33,343 nt of DNA from Reyranella sp. (lineage in GTDB: Bacteria > Pseudomonadota > Alphaproteobacteria > Reyranellales > Reyranellaceae). Shown in pieces: positions 6,689-15,094 of the stretch (the stretch's first letter is position 1; each line of letters opens with the position of its first letter). The stretch spans positions 1 to 33,343 of the forward strand of contig NZ_JAUSBN010000090.1 of the NCBI RefSeq assembly GCF_030651995.1, given 5' to 3'. The position numbers and the translations under genes are program-made. Under the pieces are notes generated by a model. It was not told where the DNA came from. It was given only the letters and a program-made list of their open reading frames with translations, and did not search any database.

Positions 6689-7366
6689 TTGGCCCTGACC
6701 GTATATGCGTGGGGCGCATATGCGACCTACAACCACCGCCAGATCGCCTACCGAGACGAAGACTCTCAGGTCTACGTGATGGTACAAGTTGCCAAGGGCG
6801 AACTCACTTCCCGGCAGTTTAGCTACGTCACCGCGCTCGATGGAACCAGGTTGCGGGTCAGCAAAGACAATCCAGCTGCAGTTCACGAGATCTTTGGCCA
6901 ATACGGTGCCTGCACACTCCGGCTGTGCCGTAATAGCCTAATCGTTCCGGTACCGTCTTCGAGTCACACTGTACTAGGCACACCATTCACCGGATCAAAG
7001 CTTGTCGATGCTATCGTCAAAAAGCTTTCACCGATGGCTAACATGCAGGCTTCGCCCATTCTGGCATTTGACCAAGTCATGCCGAGAGCCAGCAAGGGTG
7101 AAGCCAATGGACGAGACAAGACTTTTATTCAATCTCACTTGATTACTAAGGCCAATTCCCTTCAAGGCATAAACGTAATTCTAGTCGACGACGTATGCAC
7201 CTCTGGTGCTCACTTGCTGGCGTGCGCCGATTACCTACGCGCCAAGGGTGCGACGGTGGCGAATGCAGTTTGCATCGGCAAGACCTCACCAACACAGCAT
7301 CCGACGCCGCTCGCAGTAAAGCCTGAAGACATCGAAAACCCCTTTTCGATGTTTTTTCAACAATAG
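6689..7366 (+). CDS. Phosphoribosyltransferase-domain protein (ComF-like)
   Basis: A TTG at 6689, three bases after the DprA-like stop codon, opens a 225-residue frame, consistent with translational coupling. The protein starts TVYAWGAYA, has a middle segment VPVPSSSH, and carries the PRPP-binding signature of type I phosphoribosyltransferases, VILVDDVCTSGAHLLAC, at about residues 162-178 (two Asp followed by the T-S-G loop). ComFC of competence systems has the same domain, but this protein lacks the N-terminal zinc finger of ComFC. Substrate and reaction are unknown. Pairing of a DprA-like and a PRTase gene suggests they act together. The last codons form a terminator-like hairpin. Base composition is clearly more A/T-rich than the core genes to the right, a sign of transfer. 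Confidence 0.82.
   Translation: MALTVYAWGAYATYNHRQIAYRDEDSQVYVMVQVAKGELTSRQFSYVTALDGTRLRVSKDNPAAVHEIFGQYGACTLRLCRNSLIVPVPSSSHTVLGTPFTGSKLVDAIVKKLSPMANMQASPILAFDQVMPRASKGEANGRDKTFIQSHLITKANSLQGINVILVDDVCTSGAHLLACADYLRAKGATVANAVCIGKTSPTQHPTPLAVKPEDIENPFSMFFQQ
7329..7357 (+). terminator. Intrinsic terminator overlapping the end of the phosphoribosyltransferase gene
   Basis: A perfect 10-base-pair stem (ACATCGAAAA at 7329-7338 with TTTTCGATGT at 7343-7352) closes a CCCC loop and runs into six T (7352-7357). It lies inside the last codons (D-I-E-N-P-F-S-M-F), with the stop codon at 7364-7366. The stem is A/T-rich at its top, so efficiency is uncertain. Confidence 0.65.
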
Positions 7367-7388
7367 AAGAGCTTTACGTCACGCCCGC

Positions 7389-7817
7389 TTAGATCGGGAA
7401 GTAGTTAGGTAGATCGGCAGGATCACCGTCCCCCGGAAACACTCGAAAGGCAAAATAGGTTGAACCGTCGGGCCGCTCACGCACGACGCGCGTCGCCTGC
7501 CCGAGCAGTTGCATAGTGCCGACGTCGTACTGATTTTGCGCTTCGTCGACCCCACTCCAACGAGGAGAGACGGGGCGAGCCATAAAAAACTTGCCGACTG
7601 CGAGTTGTAGACGCGTAAATCCGACTAACTCATTATAGGCGTCAAATACTGGCGACCATCCGCTCGGATCCCATTCCGCATTTTCGTAGTCGTTGATCAC
7701 GCTGCTTCCTTTGAGTGGTATAGCATGAGCCGCTTCCCAAACCGACGCCGTCTCGCAGATTGACCATGCGATGGGGTAAGGCAAAAACCCAGCTTGCATC
7801 GTCAGAGTACGTTTCAT
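7389..7817 (-). CDS. Hypothetical protein, about 142 residues
   Basis: Minus-strand frame convergent with the DprA/PRTase operon, with only 22 bases between the two stops. I placed the start at the ATG at 7817; a GTG at 7844 would give 151 residues and an ATG at 7799 would give 136. None has a clear Shine-Dalgarno sequence. The product contains PIAWSICETASVWEAAHAIP, DPSGWSPVFDAYNEL and a C-terminal stretch RPDGSTYFAFRVFPGDGDP. I do not recognise the family. No signal peptide or membrane helix is seen. Composition matches the accessory region. Confidence 0.55.
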   Translation of the reverse strand: MKRTLTMQAGFLPYPIAWSICETASVWEAAHAIPLKGSSVINDYENAEWDPSGWSPVFDAYNELVGFTRLQLAVGKFFMARPVSPRWSGVDEAQNQYDVGTMQLLGQATRVVRERPDGSTYFAFRVFPGDGDPADLPNYFPI

Positions 7818-7844
7818 CAAATTGCGACAAGTGGACACCCCCAC

Positions 7845-8078
7845 CAGCGATCCGTGTGCGCTAAAGCAATGAGCATCCTTGGTAGCACGCCTTCACCCAT
7901 TGCGGTCTCTGTTTCAGGGTCTTGTTCGCGCCCCAGACGCTGATCTTACTCCTGATCCTAACGCGGCTTTGCCAGCGCCTCCTGTAGCAAGGCGTTCATC
8001 GCAATTGATTGCGCGTATATATGAGTGAACCCAAAACTGAGGACTGACCGGATAAACAGTGAGCGATTGCGGATCGCG
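7845..8078. other. Intergenic, nothing recognised
   Basis: Spacer between two leftward genes. It may hold the promoter of the hypothetical gene at 7389-7817 and the transcription end of the HEPN-type gene. No hairpin with a T-run and no clear promoter hexamers were found. Confidence 0.35.
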
Positions 8079-9251
8079 TCAGCGATGAGCAGACCCTAGC
8101 TCGATCTCGTTCCAAATCGGCTCCTTCCCCAGTCGCACCAAGGCGCGAAACGTCTGCTTGAACAGTTCAGTGGCTGCGTCCACATCACCTTGAGGAATGT
8201 CAGGCTCGCTCCCGTGTGAAGCCCGGCTCCGATGCTGGTAAAAATCGTTGATCTGCTTCCGAATGCGGATGCGATCTTCCAGATCTCCACCGACCAACTG
8301 AGCACAGCGAACGGCGAGCTTCCACGTAGTTCCGCCTACGCTCTCGCTACCCCCGCTCAACATGATTTCAAAGCCCAATGCTAAGTCCAGCGTGCGATCA
8401 ATAATCTGAAACCGGCATAGGCTGAGAGAAAATCGCTTGGCTGCTCTAATCAGCCGGGCGCGAGCTGGCCCCGGAAGTGCCGCGAATGCCGCAAGCTCGG
8501 CGCGAAACTGTTCGGCATCGACTGGAATAGGTCGATCCAGGTATGGAGCGACCTCGGGGTGGTAAAACGATAGATGGTTTTCGTAAGCGGAGACATCCAG
8601 CGTCTCATCGACGTATTCAAACCAACTCGCGAATACGAGTGATCGACCAGCGCCGAGCATTTCCACCAGAGGCCATACTGAAACGCCACGTTCAAACGCC
8701 TCGACGACCATTTCGTCCGATCTAGCGGTGAGACCGATGTAGGGTACGTCCTTGATCAGTTCAACATAGGCCGCACTAGGCACTTGGAACGCGTGCGACG
8801 CTAGCCAATGAGATACCGTCTTCCGCCTCTTAGCCCGCTCTATCAGTATCCGCTTAACCACGGACTCTCGCAGTTCCGAAAACGGAATGAGGCGCGCGGT
8901 CGGTGAGAGATCAATGGTCTCGGTAAGAGCGATACCCCAGATCGCGGCGACGAAGTACCCATCGGCAACGGTTGTTCGCATCATACGGAGCAACCAATCG
9001 GCCTGCTCCTCAGCGGTTTCGCCGTGAAAGTAGATGACGCGAGACAGATAATCGGAGTGCACTGGGATCAGGGAAAGCGCAGAGTAGACGTTCTGATTCT
9101 CGATGGCCGTGAATGAAGCGCACACTTCGATCCCAGCCTTAGCGATGTCTCGATACTTGGAAGACGGCCTGCCAATCAGCGTGGTCGGCTCGTCCGCGGC
9201 AATAGCCTCGCGGAGCACTCGGACTAGATGGGTTCGTTCTTCGTCGCTCAT
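8079..9251 (-). CDS. ApeA-like HEPN-domain protein
   Basis: Start chosen at the ATG at 9251 (AGGA with six-base spacing) rather than the TTG two codons earlier, giving 390 residues. The N-terminal two thirds are unfamiliar. The C-terminal part matches the ApeA-like HEPN family: RFSLSLCRFQIIDRTLDLALGFEIMLSGG, then WKLAVRCAQLVGG, then FYQHRSRASHGS at about residues 335-346, containing the R-x4-H motif (RSRASH) that forms the RNase site in active HEPN proteins. Proteins with this domain include phage-defence RNases and some of unknown role; activity here is inferred. No membrane segment is seen. It sits in the accessory region near the SOS-box-controlled operon but on the opposite strand, so joint function is speculative. 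Confidence 0.72.
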   Translation of the reverse strand: MSDEERTHLVRVLREAIAADEPTTLIGRPSSKYRDIAKAGIEVCASFTAIENQNVYSALSLIPVHSDYLSRVIYFHGETAEEQADWLLRMMRTTVADGYFVAAIWGIALTETIDLSPTARLIPFSELRESVVKRILIERAKRRKTVSHWLASHAFQVPSAAYVELIKDVPYIGLTARSDEMVVEAFERGVSVWPLVEMLGAGRSLVFASWFEYVDETLDVSAYENHLSFYHPEVAPYLDRPIPVDAEQFRAELAAFAALPGPARARLIRAAKRFSLSLCRFQIIDRTLDLALGFEIMLSGGSESVGGTTWKLAVRCAQLVGGDLEDRIRIRKQINDFYQHRSRASHGSEPDIPQGDVDAATELFKQTFRALVRLGKEPIWNEIELGSAHR

Positions 9252-9270
9252 AGGCAATCCTAGTCAGACA

Positions 9271-10299
9271 ATGCGCAAAGTCATCTCAAGCCACGCTTTT
9301 ACTCTAATCTTCGTTGGGCGAAGGCCGGCGGTGGGCATCGCCCGGCTCCGGGCCCAGCAGGTCGACCGATGGCTCCTCCAGCATACGATGGATACCCAGG
9401 CTCTTGCCCAGGCGATCAAGACGCTGCCACTCAATGCTCTGGCCATGGAGGGTGAAGGGCGGCAGATCCTCGACGTCCTGCTGGGCGGGGTGCTGGCGGG
9501 CACGCCCGACCGGACCGGTGTCAGCGTCCTCGCACCGGACGGCAAGGTGCTGATCGGTCTCGGCGAAGATGCCACCCCCGACGCGGAGACGTTGAAGGCC
9601 GTGTTGGCCCTCAAGACCTCGCCCGTGCGGTTCCAGATCATCGACGTGCACCAGGTGGGCGGACCGAAACCGCTGTTGCGCATGGCCTTCGTCGTTCCGG
9701 TCGATCCTGGGGACGGAACCGGTCCACCGAGGATGGTGGTGGTCGTTCTCACGGTCGATCCCACCCGCGAACTCTTCCGGCAGGTTGCCACGTGGCCCAC
9801 CGATAGCCCGGGCTCGGAGGTGGTGCTGGTCCGCCGCGACGGCGACGACCTGATCTACCTGACGGCCCCGAGCCTGCTCGACAACAAGCAGACGGTGCCC
9901 CTGTCACACCGCCTGCCCATGACGCGAACCGGACTGCCGGAGGCCCAGGCCATTCTCCACGGCGATGCCGTGCGCGAGGGACTGGACTATCGCGGCGTCC
10001 ACGTGTTCTCGGCGTCCCACCATGTCACGGGCGTGCCGTGGTTCGTGGTCGCCAAGACCGACGTCAGCGCGCTCATGGCCCCGATATGGGACAAGACCCT
10101 GTCGCTCGCCCTGGCGGTCCTGGCGATCATCCTGGTCACCGTGTTCATGGTGCTGCTGCTATGGCGCGGCCAGCGCGCAAGCTACATGTCTTTCCGCGAT
10201 CTCCAGATCGAAGAGCGTGCCGCGCTGGCGAAGCACTTCGAGGAACTCGTTCGCTTCGCCAGGACGCAAGGCAAGACCACCGAGGCCGCCGACCCCTGA
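9271..10299 (+). pseudogene. Truncated membrane sensor protein (periplasmic Cache-like domain plus one membrane helix)
   Basis: The recognisable part starts near 9337 (LRAQQVDRWLLQHTMDTQALAQAI) and continues through a periplasmic sensor-type domain to a transmembrane helix (LSLALAVLAIILVTVFMVLLLW) near residues 293-314. After it comes FRDLQIEERAALAKHFEELVRFAR, the linker that in related sensor kinases and diguanylate cyclases leads into a PAS domain. Here it breaks off after nine more residues. The N-terminal membrane helix expected before the sensor domain is also missing, replaced by a short unrelated start (MRKVISSHAF). Codon use is that of the core genome from about 9330 on, so this looks like a core gene that lost both ends, with the island border at its 5' side. 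Confidence 0.65.
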
Positions 10300-10367
10300 C
10301 CCGCGTGTCGGTGGGACTGCGGTCCGCGGCCCGGTTCGGGTTGTCCCGCCTTGTTGCGGGGTACGCC

Positions 10368-11777
10368 TCAAACCAGCGATGCGAGCCTGGCGGCGTGCCG
10401 GTTGTGTTCGGCCACCGTGCGTTCGACGTCGATGGTCACGACCCTGCCGTCGCGCACGATCGGCTTTCCGCCGACCACCGTGTGACGCGCCGTCTGCGGG
10501 GCGCAGAACAGCGTGGCCGCCACGGGATCGGCGAGGGCGCCGGCATAGGCCAGGCTGTTGAGATCGAGCGCGAAGAAATCGCATTGCTTGCCGACGGCCA
10601 GGGCGCCGATATCGTCGCGCCCCAGCAGCGCGGCGCCGCCCAGGGTGGCGAGTTCGAGCGCCTGGCGGGCGGTCATCCATTCGTCGTCGCGGCTCGGGTC
10701 TGACGTCGAGAGGGTCGTGTCGGGACCTTCCGGCGGGCGCAGGCCGATCTGCAGGCGGGCGAGCAGCATAGCCTGGCGCACCTCGCCCAGCATGTGGTTG
10801 CCGTCGTTGCTGGCCGAGCCGTCGACGCCGATGCCGACCTTCACGCCGGCGCGGCGATACTTCATCACCGGCGCGATGCCCGAGGCCAGCCGCATGTTCG
10901 AGCAGGGGCAGTGGCAGGCGCCGATGCCTGCGCGGGCGAACTCGAGGATCTCGGCATCGTTCACGTGGATGGCGTGGGCGTACCACACATCGTCGCCGGC
11001 CCAGTCGACGGAGCGCATGTATTCGACGGGCCGCATGCCCCAGCGCTGCAGCGTGTAGCGCTCCTCGTCGAGCGTCTCGCAGAGATGCGTGTGCAGGCGG
11101 ACGCCCTCGCGCCGTCCCATCGTTGCCGACTGGCGCAGCAACTCCGGTGTCACCGAGAAGGGCGAGCAGGGCGCCAGCACGATCTGCGTCATCGAACCCG
11201 GCCGGGCATCGTGATAGCGGCCGATCACCCTCTCGCAATCCTTCAGGATCTCGTCCTCGTCCTCGACGCAGGAATCCGGAGGCAGGCCGCCCTTCGACTG
11301 GCCGAGCGACATGGAGCCGCGAGAGACGGCGAAGCGGATGCCGATCTCCTTGGCCGCCGCGATCTGGTCGTCGACCGCGCAGCCGTTGCGGAAGACATAG
11401 GCGTGATCGAACACCGTGGTGCAGCCCGACAGCGCCAGTTCGGCGCATCCCACGAGCGTCGCCGTCCGGCTGGCCTCCGGCGTGCGCGCCGCCCACAGGC
11501 GGTAATGAGCCTGTAGCCAGCGGAAGAGATTGTTGTTCTGCGCCGCCGGCAGGGCGCGGGTCAGAGTCTGGTCGAGGTGATGATGGGCGTTGATCAGTCC
11601 CGGCAGGACGATATGACCGGCGAGGTCCATGACCGAATCGGCGGTGCCGGGCAGAGACGTGCTGGGGCCGACCTGCCGGATGACGCCATCGACCGCATAG
11701 AGCCCGCCGTCGGCAAGCTCGCGGCGCTGGTCGTCCATCGTGACGACGAGTGCGTTCTTCACCAAAAGCGTCGCCAT
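10368..11777 (-). CDS. 8-oxoguanine deaminase-type amidohydrolase
   Basis: A 469-residue amidohydrolase of the cytosine-deaminase/TRZ-ATZ type. Metal-binding features are visible in order: INAHHHLDQ near residue 63, LHTHLCETLDEE near 228, WYAHAIHVND near 268, and GVDGSASNDGNH near 318 with the catalytic Asp. The segments SRGSMSLGQSKGGLPPDS and APCSPFSVTP are characteristic of the group annotated as 8-oxoguanine deaminase, which converts 8-oxoguanine to urate and ammonia; other members act on related N-heterocycles such as triazines. Substrate assignment is therefore probable rather than certain. It is cytosolic. It is divergent from the cupin gene to its right, with a shared 136-base control region. 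Confidence 0.85.
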   Translation of the reverse strand: MATLLVKNALVVTMDDQRRELADGGLYAVDGVIRQVGPSTSLPGTADSVMDLAGHIVLPGLINAHHHLDQTLTRALPAAQNNNLFRWLQAHYRLWAARTPEASRTATLVGCAELALSGCTTVFDHAYVFRNGCAVDDQIAAAKEIGIRFAVSRGSMSLGQSKGGLPPDSCVEDEDEILKDCERVIGRYHDARPGSMTQIVLAPCSPFSVTPELLRQSATMGRREGVRLHTHLCETLDEERYTLQRWGMRPVEYMRSVDWAGDDVWYAHAIHVNDAEILEFARAGIGACHCPCSNMRLASGIAPVMKYRRAGVKVGIGVDGSASNDGNHMLGEVRQAMLLARLQIGLRPPEGPDTTLSTSDPSRDDEWMTARQALELATLGGAALLGRDDIGALAVGKQCDFFALDLNSLAYAGALADPVAATLFCAPQTARHTVVGGKPIVRDGRVVTIDVERTVAEHNRHAARLASLV

Positions 11778-11822
11778 TCCGTAATCTCCCCCCTCCGCGT
11801 CGTCGGCGTTCGAGACGGTATC

Positions 11823-11891
11823 GTTTGGTCTGCCTCAATGCATCGACCGTTTTGTTGCCAGTCGAAGGGCCGCGTACTAGTTTGACCAAAC
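11823..11891. promoter_or_regulatory. Possible operator half-sites between divergent genes
   Basis: The divergent intergenic region has GTTTGGTC at 11823-11830 and the small palindrome GTTTGACCAAAC at 11880-11891; the first matches the reverse complement of the second half of the other. Such paired sites could bind a repressor controlling the deaminase and/or the cupin operon. This is pattern only. Confidence 0.25.
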
Positions 11892-11913
11892 ACTGCAAAT
11901 TCAAGGCGGTAGC

Positions 11914-12315
11914 ATGATTCGGTGCGTGCGGATTTGGACGGGCGATGACCAGAATTCTCACGTCGAGGAAGGCTGGATCGATCTGAAGCCGGGCGCGCAT
12001 GGCGACCTGCTCAGCGGCAAGATCGAAGTCGCCAGCGCCTCGCTGCAGGAAACCCAGCCCGGCGGCACCTATGCCTGGCACACCGCTCCGGTGCGACAGC
12101 TTGTCGTCACCCTGAGCGGTACACTGGATTTCAGCACCCGCGGCGGCCAGCACTTCGTCCTCGCACCCGGCGACATCCTGCTGGCCGAGGACACGACCGG
12201 CGGCGGCCACACCTGGAGGCTGGTCGACGACCAGCCATGGCGCCGCCTCTACGTCGTGCTGGGCAAGGACGCGCCGGTGCCGTTCAAGCGCGCCACCCCC
12301 GAAGAACGCCGTTAG
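11914..12315 (+). CDS. Cupin-domain protein
   Basis: A 133-residue single-domain protein. The pattern PGGTYAWHTAPVRQLVVTLSG followed by GDILLAEDTTGGGHTWR matches the two conserved cupin motifs (a PG-x-H-x-H region and a G-D-x-x-x-E-x-x-x-H region), although the first His pair is only partly kept. Such small cupins act as cytosolic enzymes or ligand sensors; I cannot assign a substrate. It is nine bases upstream of the malate:quinone oxidoreductase gene and probably cotranscribed with it. Confidence 0.75.
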   Translation: MIRCVRIWTGDDQNSHVEEGWIDLKPGAHGDLLSGKIEVASASLQETQPGGTYAWHTAPVRQLVVTLSGTLDFSTRGGQHFVLAPGDILLAEDTTGGGHTWRLVDDQPWRRLYVVLGKDAPVPFKRATPEERR

Positions 12316-12324
12316 GAGAGTTCC

Positions 12325-13818
12325 ATGGCAGACAATCATTCCGGCGACTTCGACGTCGTCCTGGTCGGCGCCGGCATCATGAGCATGACGCTGGCCACCT
12401 TCCTCAAGGAGCTGCAGCCCCATCTCAGGATCAAGATCCTCGAGCGGCTGGAAGGCGAGGCGCAGGAAAGCTCGGGCCCGTGGAACAACGCCGGCACGGG
12501 TCATGCCGCCAACTGCGAGCTGAACTACACGCCGCAGCGCGCCGACGGCAGCGTCGACATCTCCCGGGCGCTGGAGGTCAATGTCGAGTTCGACATGTCG
12601 CGGCAGTTCTGGTCGTACCTGCTCCGGAAGGGCGCGATCGAGCGGGCCGACTCCTTCATCCATCCCGTGCCGCACATGAGCTTCGTGATCGGCGCCGACC
12701 GCCAGGCCTTCCTGAAGAAGCGCCACGCGGCGATGAGCGCGCATCACTGCTACCGCGGCATGGAATATTCCGAGGATCACAAGCAGATCGGCGAATGGGC
12801 ACCGCTGATCATGGAAGGCCGCGATCCCAAGCAGCCCGTCGCCGCTACGCGCATGATAACCGGCGCCGACGTGAACTACGGCACGCTCACCACCAACCTG
12901 CTGAACTACCTCCGCCGTCAGGACGGATTCTCGATCGAGTTCTCGCAGGAGGTGACCGGCCTTCAGCGCCGCGCCGACGGCGGCTGGACGCTCGACGTCA
13001 AGGACGAGAAGACCCACGCCAGGAAGACGATCGGCGCGCGCTACGTCTTCCTCGGCGCCGGCGGCGCGGCGCTCACCCTGCTGCAGAAATCCGGCATCCC
13101 CGAAGCCGACGGCTTTGCCGGCTTCCCGGTGAGCGGCATCTGGCTGCGCTCGGGCCAGCAGGAAATCGCCACCCGCCACCTGGCCAAGGTCTACGGCATG
13201 GCGGCCAGCGGATCGCCCCCGATGTCGGTGCCCCACCTCGACACGCGCTACGTCGACGGCAAGCGCTGGCTCCTGTTCGGACCCTTCGCCGGCTTCTCGA
13301 CCAAGTTCCTGAAGCACGGCTCGATGTTCGACCTGCCGCTGTCGCTGCGGCCCGACAATCTCCTGCAGCTGCTGGCCGTGGCGCGCGACAACCTCCCGCT
13401 CGAGGAATATCTCGTCGGCCAGGTGCTGCAGACCAAGTCGCACCGCTTCGATGCGCTGCGCGAGTTCTATCCCGCCGTCGACGAGAAGGACTGGGAGTTC
13501 GACGTCGCCGGCCAGCGCGTCCAGATCATCAGGAAGGACATGGCGCGCACCGGCAAGCTGGAGTTCGGCACCGAGATCGTGCATTCGGCGGACTCCACGA
13601 TCGTGGCCCTGCTGGGCGCCTCGCCCGGCGCCTCGACCGCCGTCTGGATCATGGTCCACATGCTCGAGACCTGCTTCCATGAGGAGCTGGTCGGCCACTG
13701 GGTGCCCAAGCTGAAGGAGATGATCCCCTCCTACGGCCAGGACCTGAAGACGGACGCCGCGCTGGTCGAGCGCGTGCGCAAGGACACAGCCGAAGTGCTG
13801 GGCCTGCATACGGTCTGA
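12325..13818 (+). CDS. mqo: Malate:quinone oxidoreductase
   Basis: A 497-residue FAD enzyme, the normal family length. The N-terminal nucleotide-binding segment is DVVLVGAGIMSMTLATFLKEL, followed by GPWNNAGTGHAANCELNYTP, a hallmark of Mqo, and C-terminal LLGASPGASTAVWIMVHMLE. Mqo oxidises malate to oxaloacetate and passes electrons to the quinone pool, so it is a peripheral membrane citric-acid-cycle enzyme. GGAGAG about five bases before the ATG is the ribosome binding site. The stop TGA overlaps the ATG of the next gene by one base (TGATG), which suggests coupling. Confidence 0.95.
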   Translation: MADNHSGDFDVVLVGAGIMSMTLATFLKELQPHLRIKILERLEGEAQESSGPWNNAGTGHAANCELNYTPQRADGSVDISRALEVNVEFDMSRQFWSYLLRKGAIERADSFIHPVPHMSFVIGADRQAFLKKRHAAMSAHHCYRGMEYSEDHKQIGEWAPLIMEGRDPKQPVAATRMITGADVNYGTLTTNLLNYLRRQDGFSIEFSQEVTGLQRRADGGWTLDVKDEKTHARKTIGARYVFLGAGGAALTLLQKSGIPEADGFAGFPVSGIWLRSGQQEIATRHLAKVYGMAASGSPPMSVPHLDTRYVDGKRWLLFGPFAGFSTKFLKHGSMFDLPLSLRPDNLLQLLAVARDNLPLEEYLVGQVLQTKSHRFDALREFYPAVDEKDWEFDVAGQRVQIIRKDMARTGKLEFGTEIVHSADSTIVALLGASPGASTAVWIMVHMLETCFHEELVGHWVPKLKEMIPSYGQDLKTDAALVERVRKDTAEVLGLHTV

Positions 13819-15065
13819 TGACCGATCCGCGGGCGCCGCTCACCGAGACCCTCGACGTCCTGCTGCGGTTCGGCGCGCTGATGCTGCGCGCCGGCGATAC
13901 GGCGTTCCGGGTGCGCGATGCCATGCGTCGCCTGGCCCATGCGCTCGGCATCGAGCGGCTCGAGGTCGAGTTGTCGACCGTCGGCCTGGCCGCGACGGCG
14001 TGGACCGGAGGCGAGGCCACGACACTGGCACGCGAGATCGGTCCGCCCGGCGTCGATGCCTCGAAGATCGCCGCCCTGGAATCGCTGACGCTCCGCGCCG
14101 CTCCCGGCCTCGACACGGCGACGCTGCGAGCCGAGCTCGACGGGATCGAGAAGGCGCCCCCGTTGCACGGGCTGCTGCCGGTCGCCCTGTCGATGGCGGT
14201 CGCCTCGACGGCCTTCTGCTACCTCAACGGTGGCGACTTGCTGGCGACCGGTGCGGCGGCGGTCAGCGGGGGTATCGGCCAGGCGGCCCGGACCCTGCTG
14301 TCGCGCCAGGGCTTCAACCAGTTCGCCATGACCGCGCTGTGCGCCGTGCTGGCATCCGGCCTCTACTGCCTGATCGTGATGGGCTTCGGGGTGCATACCT
14401 TCGCCTTCGCCCACGCGATCGGCTTCATCTCGTCGGTGTTGTTCCTGGTGCCGGGCTTCCCCCTGGTCGCCGCGCTGCTCGACCTGACGCAGCACCAGAC
14501 CCGGGCCGGCGTAACGCGTCTGTTCTACGGCGTGCTGCTGACCTTGAGCGCCGCCTGCGGCATGTCGGTCGTGGCGATGCTGGCCGGCCTCGCGCCGGCG
14601 CCCGCCGCGCCGCCGCCCGGCGCGATCGAGCCGCTCACCGTGCTGGGGCGGGCGCTCGCCTGCTTCGCCGGCGGCTATGGCTACGGCATCCTGTTCAACA
14701 ACCCGCATCGCACGGTTCTCGCGGTGGCGCTGCTGTCGATGGTCGGGAACGAGGTACGGCTCGGCCTGCACGATTTCGGTCTTGCCCTGCCACAGGCGAC
14801 ATTCTTCGGCGCGCTGGCGGTCGGGCTGGGCGCGTCGCTGGTACGCGGTCGCCTGCACGCGCCACGCATCGCGCTGACGGTGCCCAGTATCATCATGATG
14901 ACGCCCGGTCTGTTCGCCTTCCAGACGATCGTGTTCCTGAACCAGGGCAAGGCGCTGTCGGCGGTCGAGGCCGCCGCGACCTGTGGCTTCGCGGTCGGTG
15001 GCATGGCGATGGGTCTGATCGCCTCCCGCTTTCTCACCGAGCGGCAGTGGCGCTACGAGCGCTAG
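13818..15065 (+). CDS. ThrE-family threonine/serine exporter
   Basis: A 415-residue protein with a cytosolic N-terminal domain (about residues 1-110, including RAGDTAFRVRDAMRRLA and LEVELSTVGLAAT) and roughly nine to ten hydrophobic segments in two blocks. Around position 230 lies ISSVLFLVPGFPLVAALLDL, and the C-terminal block contains PSIIMMTPGLFAFQTI. Both P-G-F/L motifs are typical of the fused ThrP/DUF1212-DUF3815 exporters that expel threonine or serine across the inner membrane. Substrate is inferred from the family. It starts within the stop codon of mqo. Confidence 0.88.
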   Translation: MTDPRAPLTETLDVLLRFGALMLRAGDTAFRVRDAMRRLAHALGIERLEVELSTVGLAATAWTGGEATTLAREIGPPGVDASKIAALESLTLRAAPGLDTATLRAELDGIEKAPPLHGLLPVALSMAVASTAFCYLNGGDLLATGAAAVSGGIGQAARTLLSRQGFNQFAMTALCAVLASGLYCLIVMGFGVHTFAFAHAIGFISSVLFLVPGFPLVAALLDLTQHQTRAGVTRLFYGVLLTLSAACGMSVVAMLAGLAPAPAAPPPGAIEPLTVLGRALACFAGGYGYGILFNNPHRTVLAVALLSMVGNEVRLGLHDFGLALPQATFFGALAVGLGASLVRGRLHAPRIALTVPSIIMMTPGLFAFQTIVFLNQGKALSAVEAAATCGFAVGGMAMGLIASRFLTERQWRYER

Positions 15066-15094
15066 AGTCTTTCCGAGCCCGATCGAATCACCAA

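Noticed and set aside
10159..13809. A very long minus-strand open frame of 1216 codons
   Set aside because: It covers the antisense of mqo and the cupin and an alternate frame of the deaminase. The real genes there have clear family motifs; the long frame is a product of high GC.
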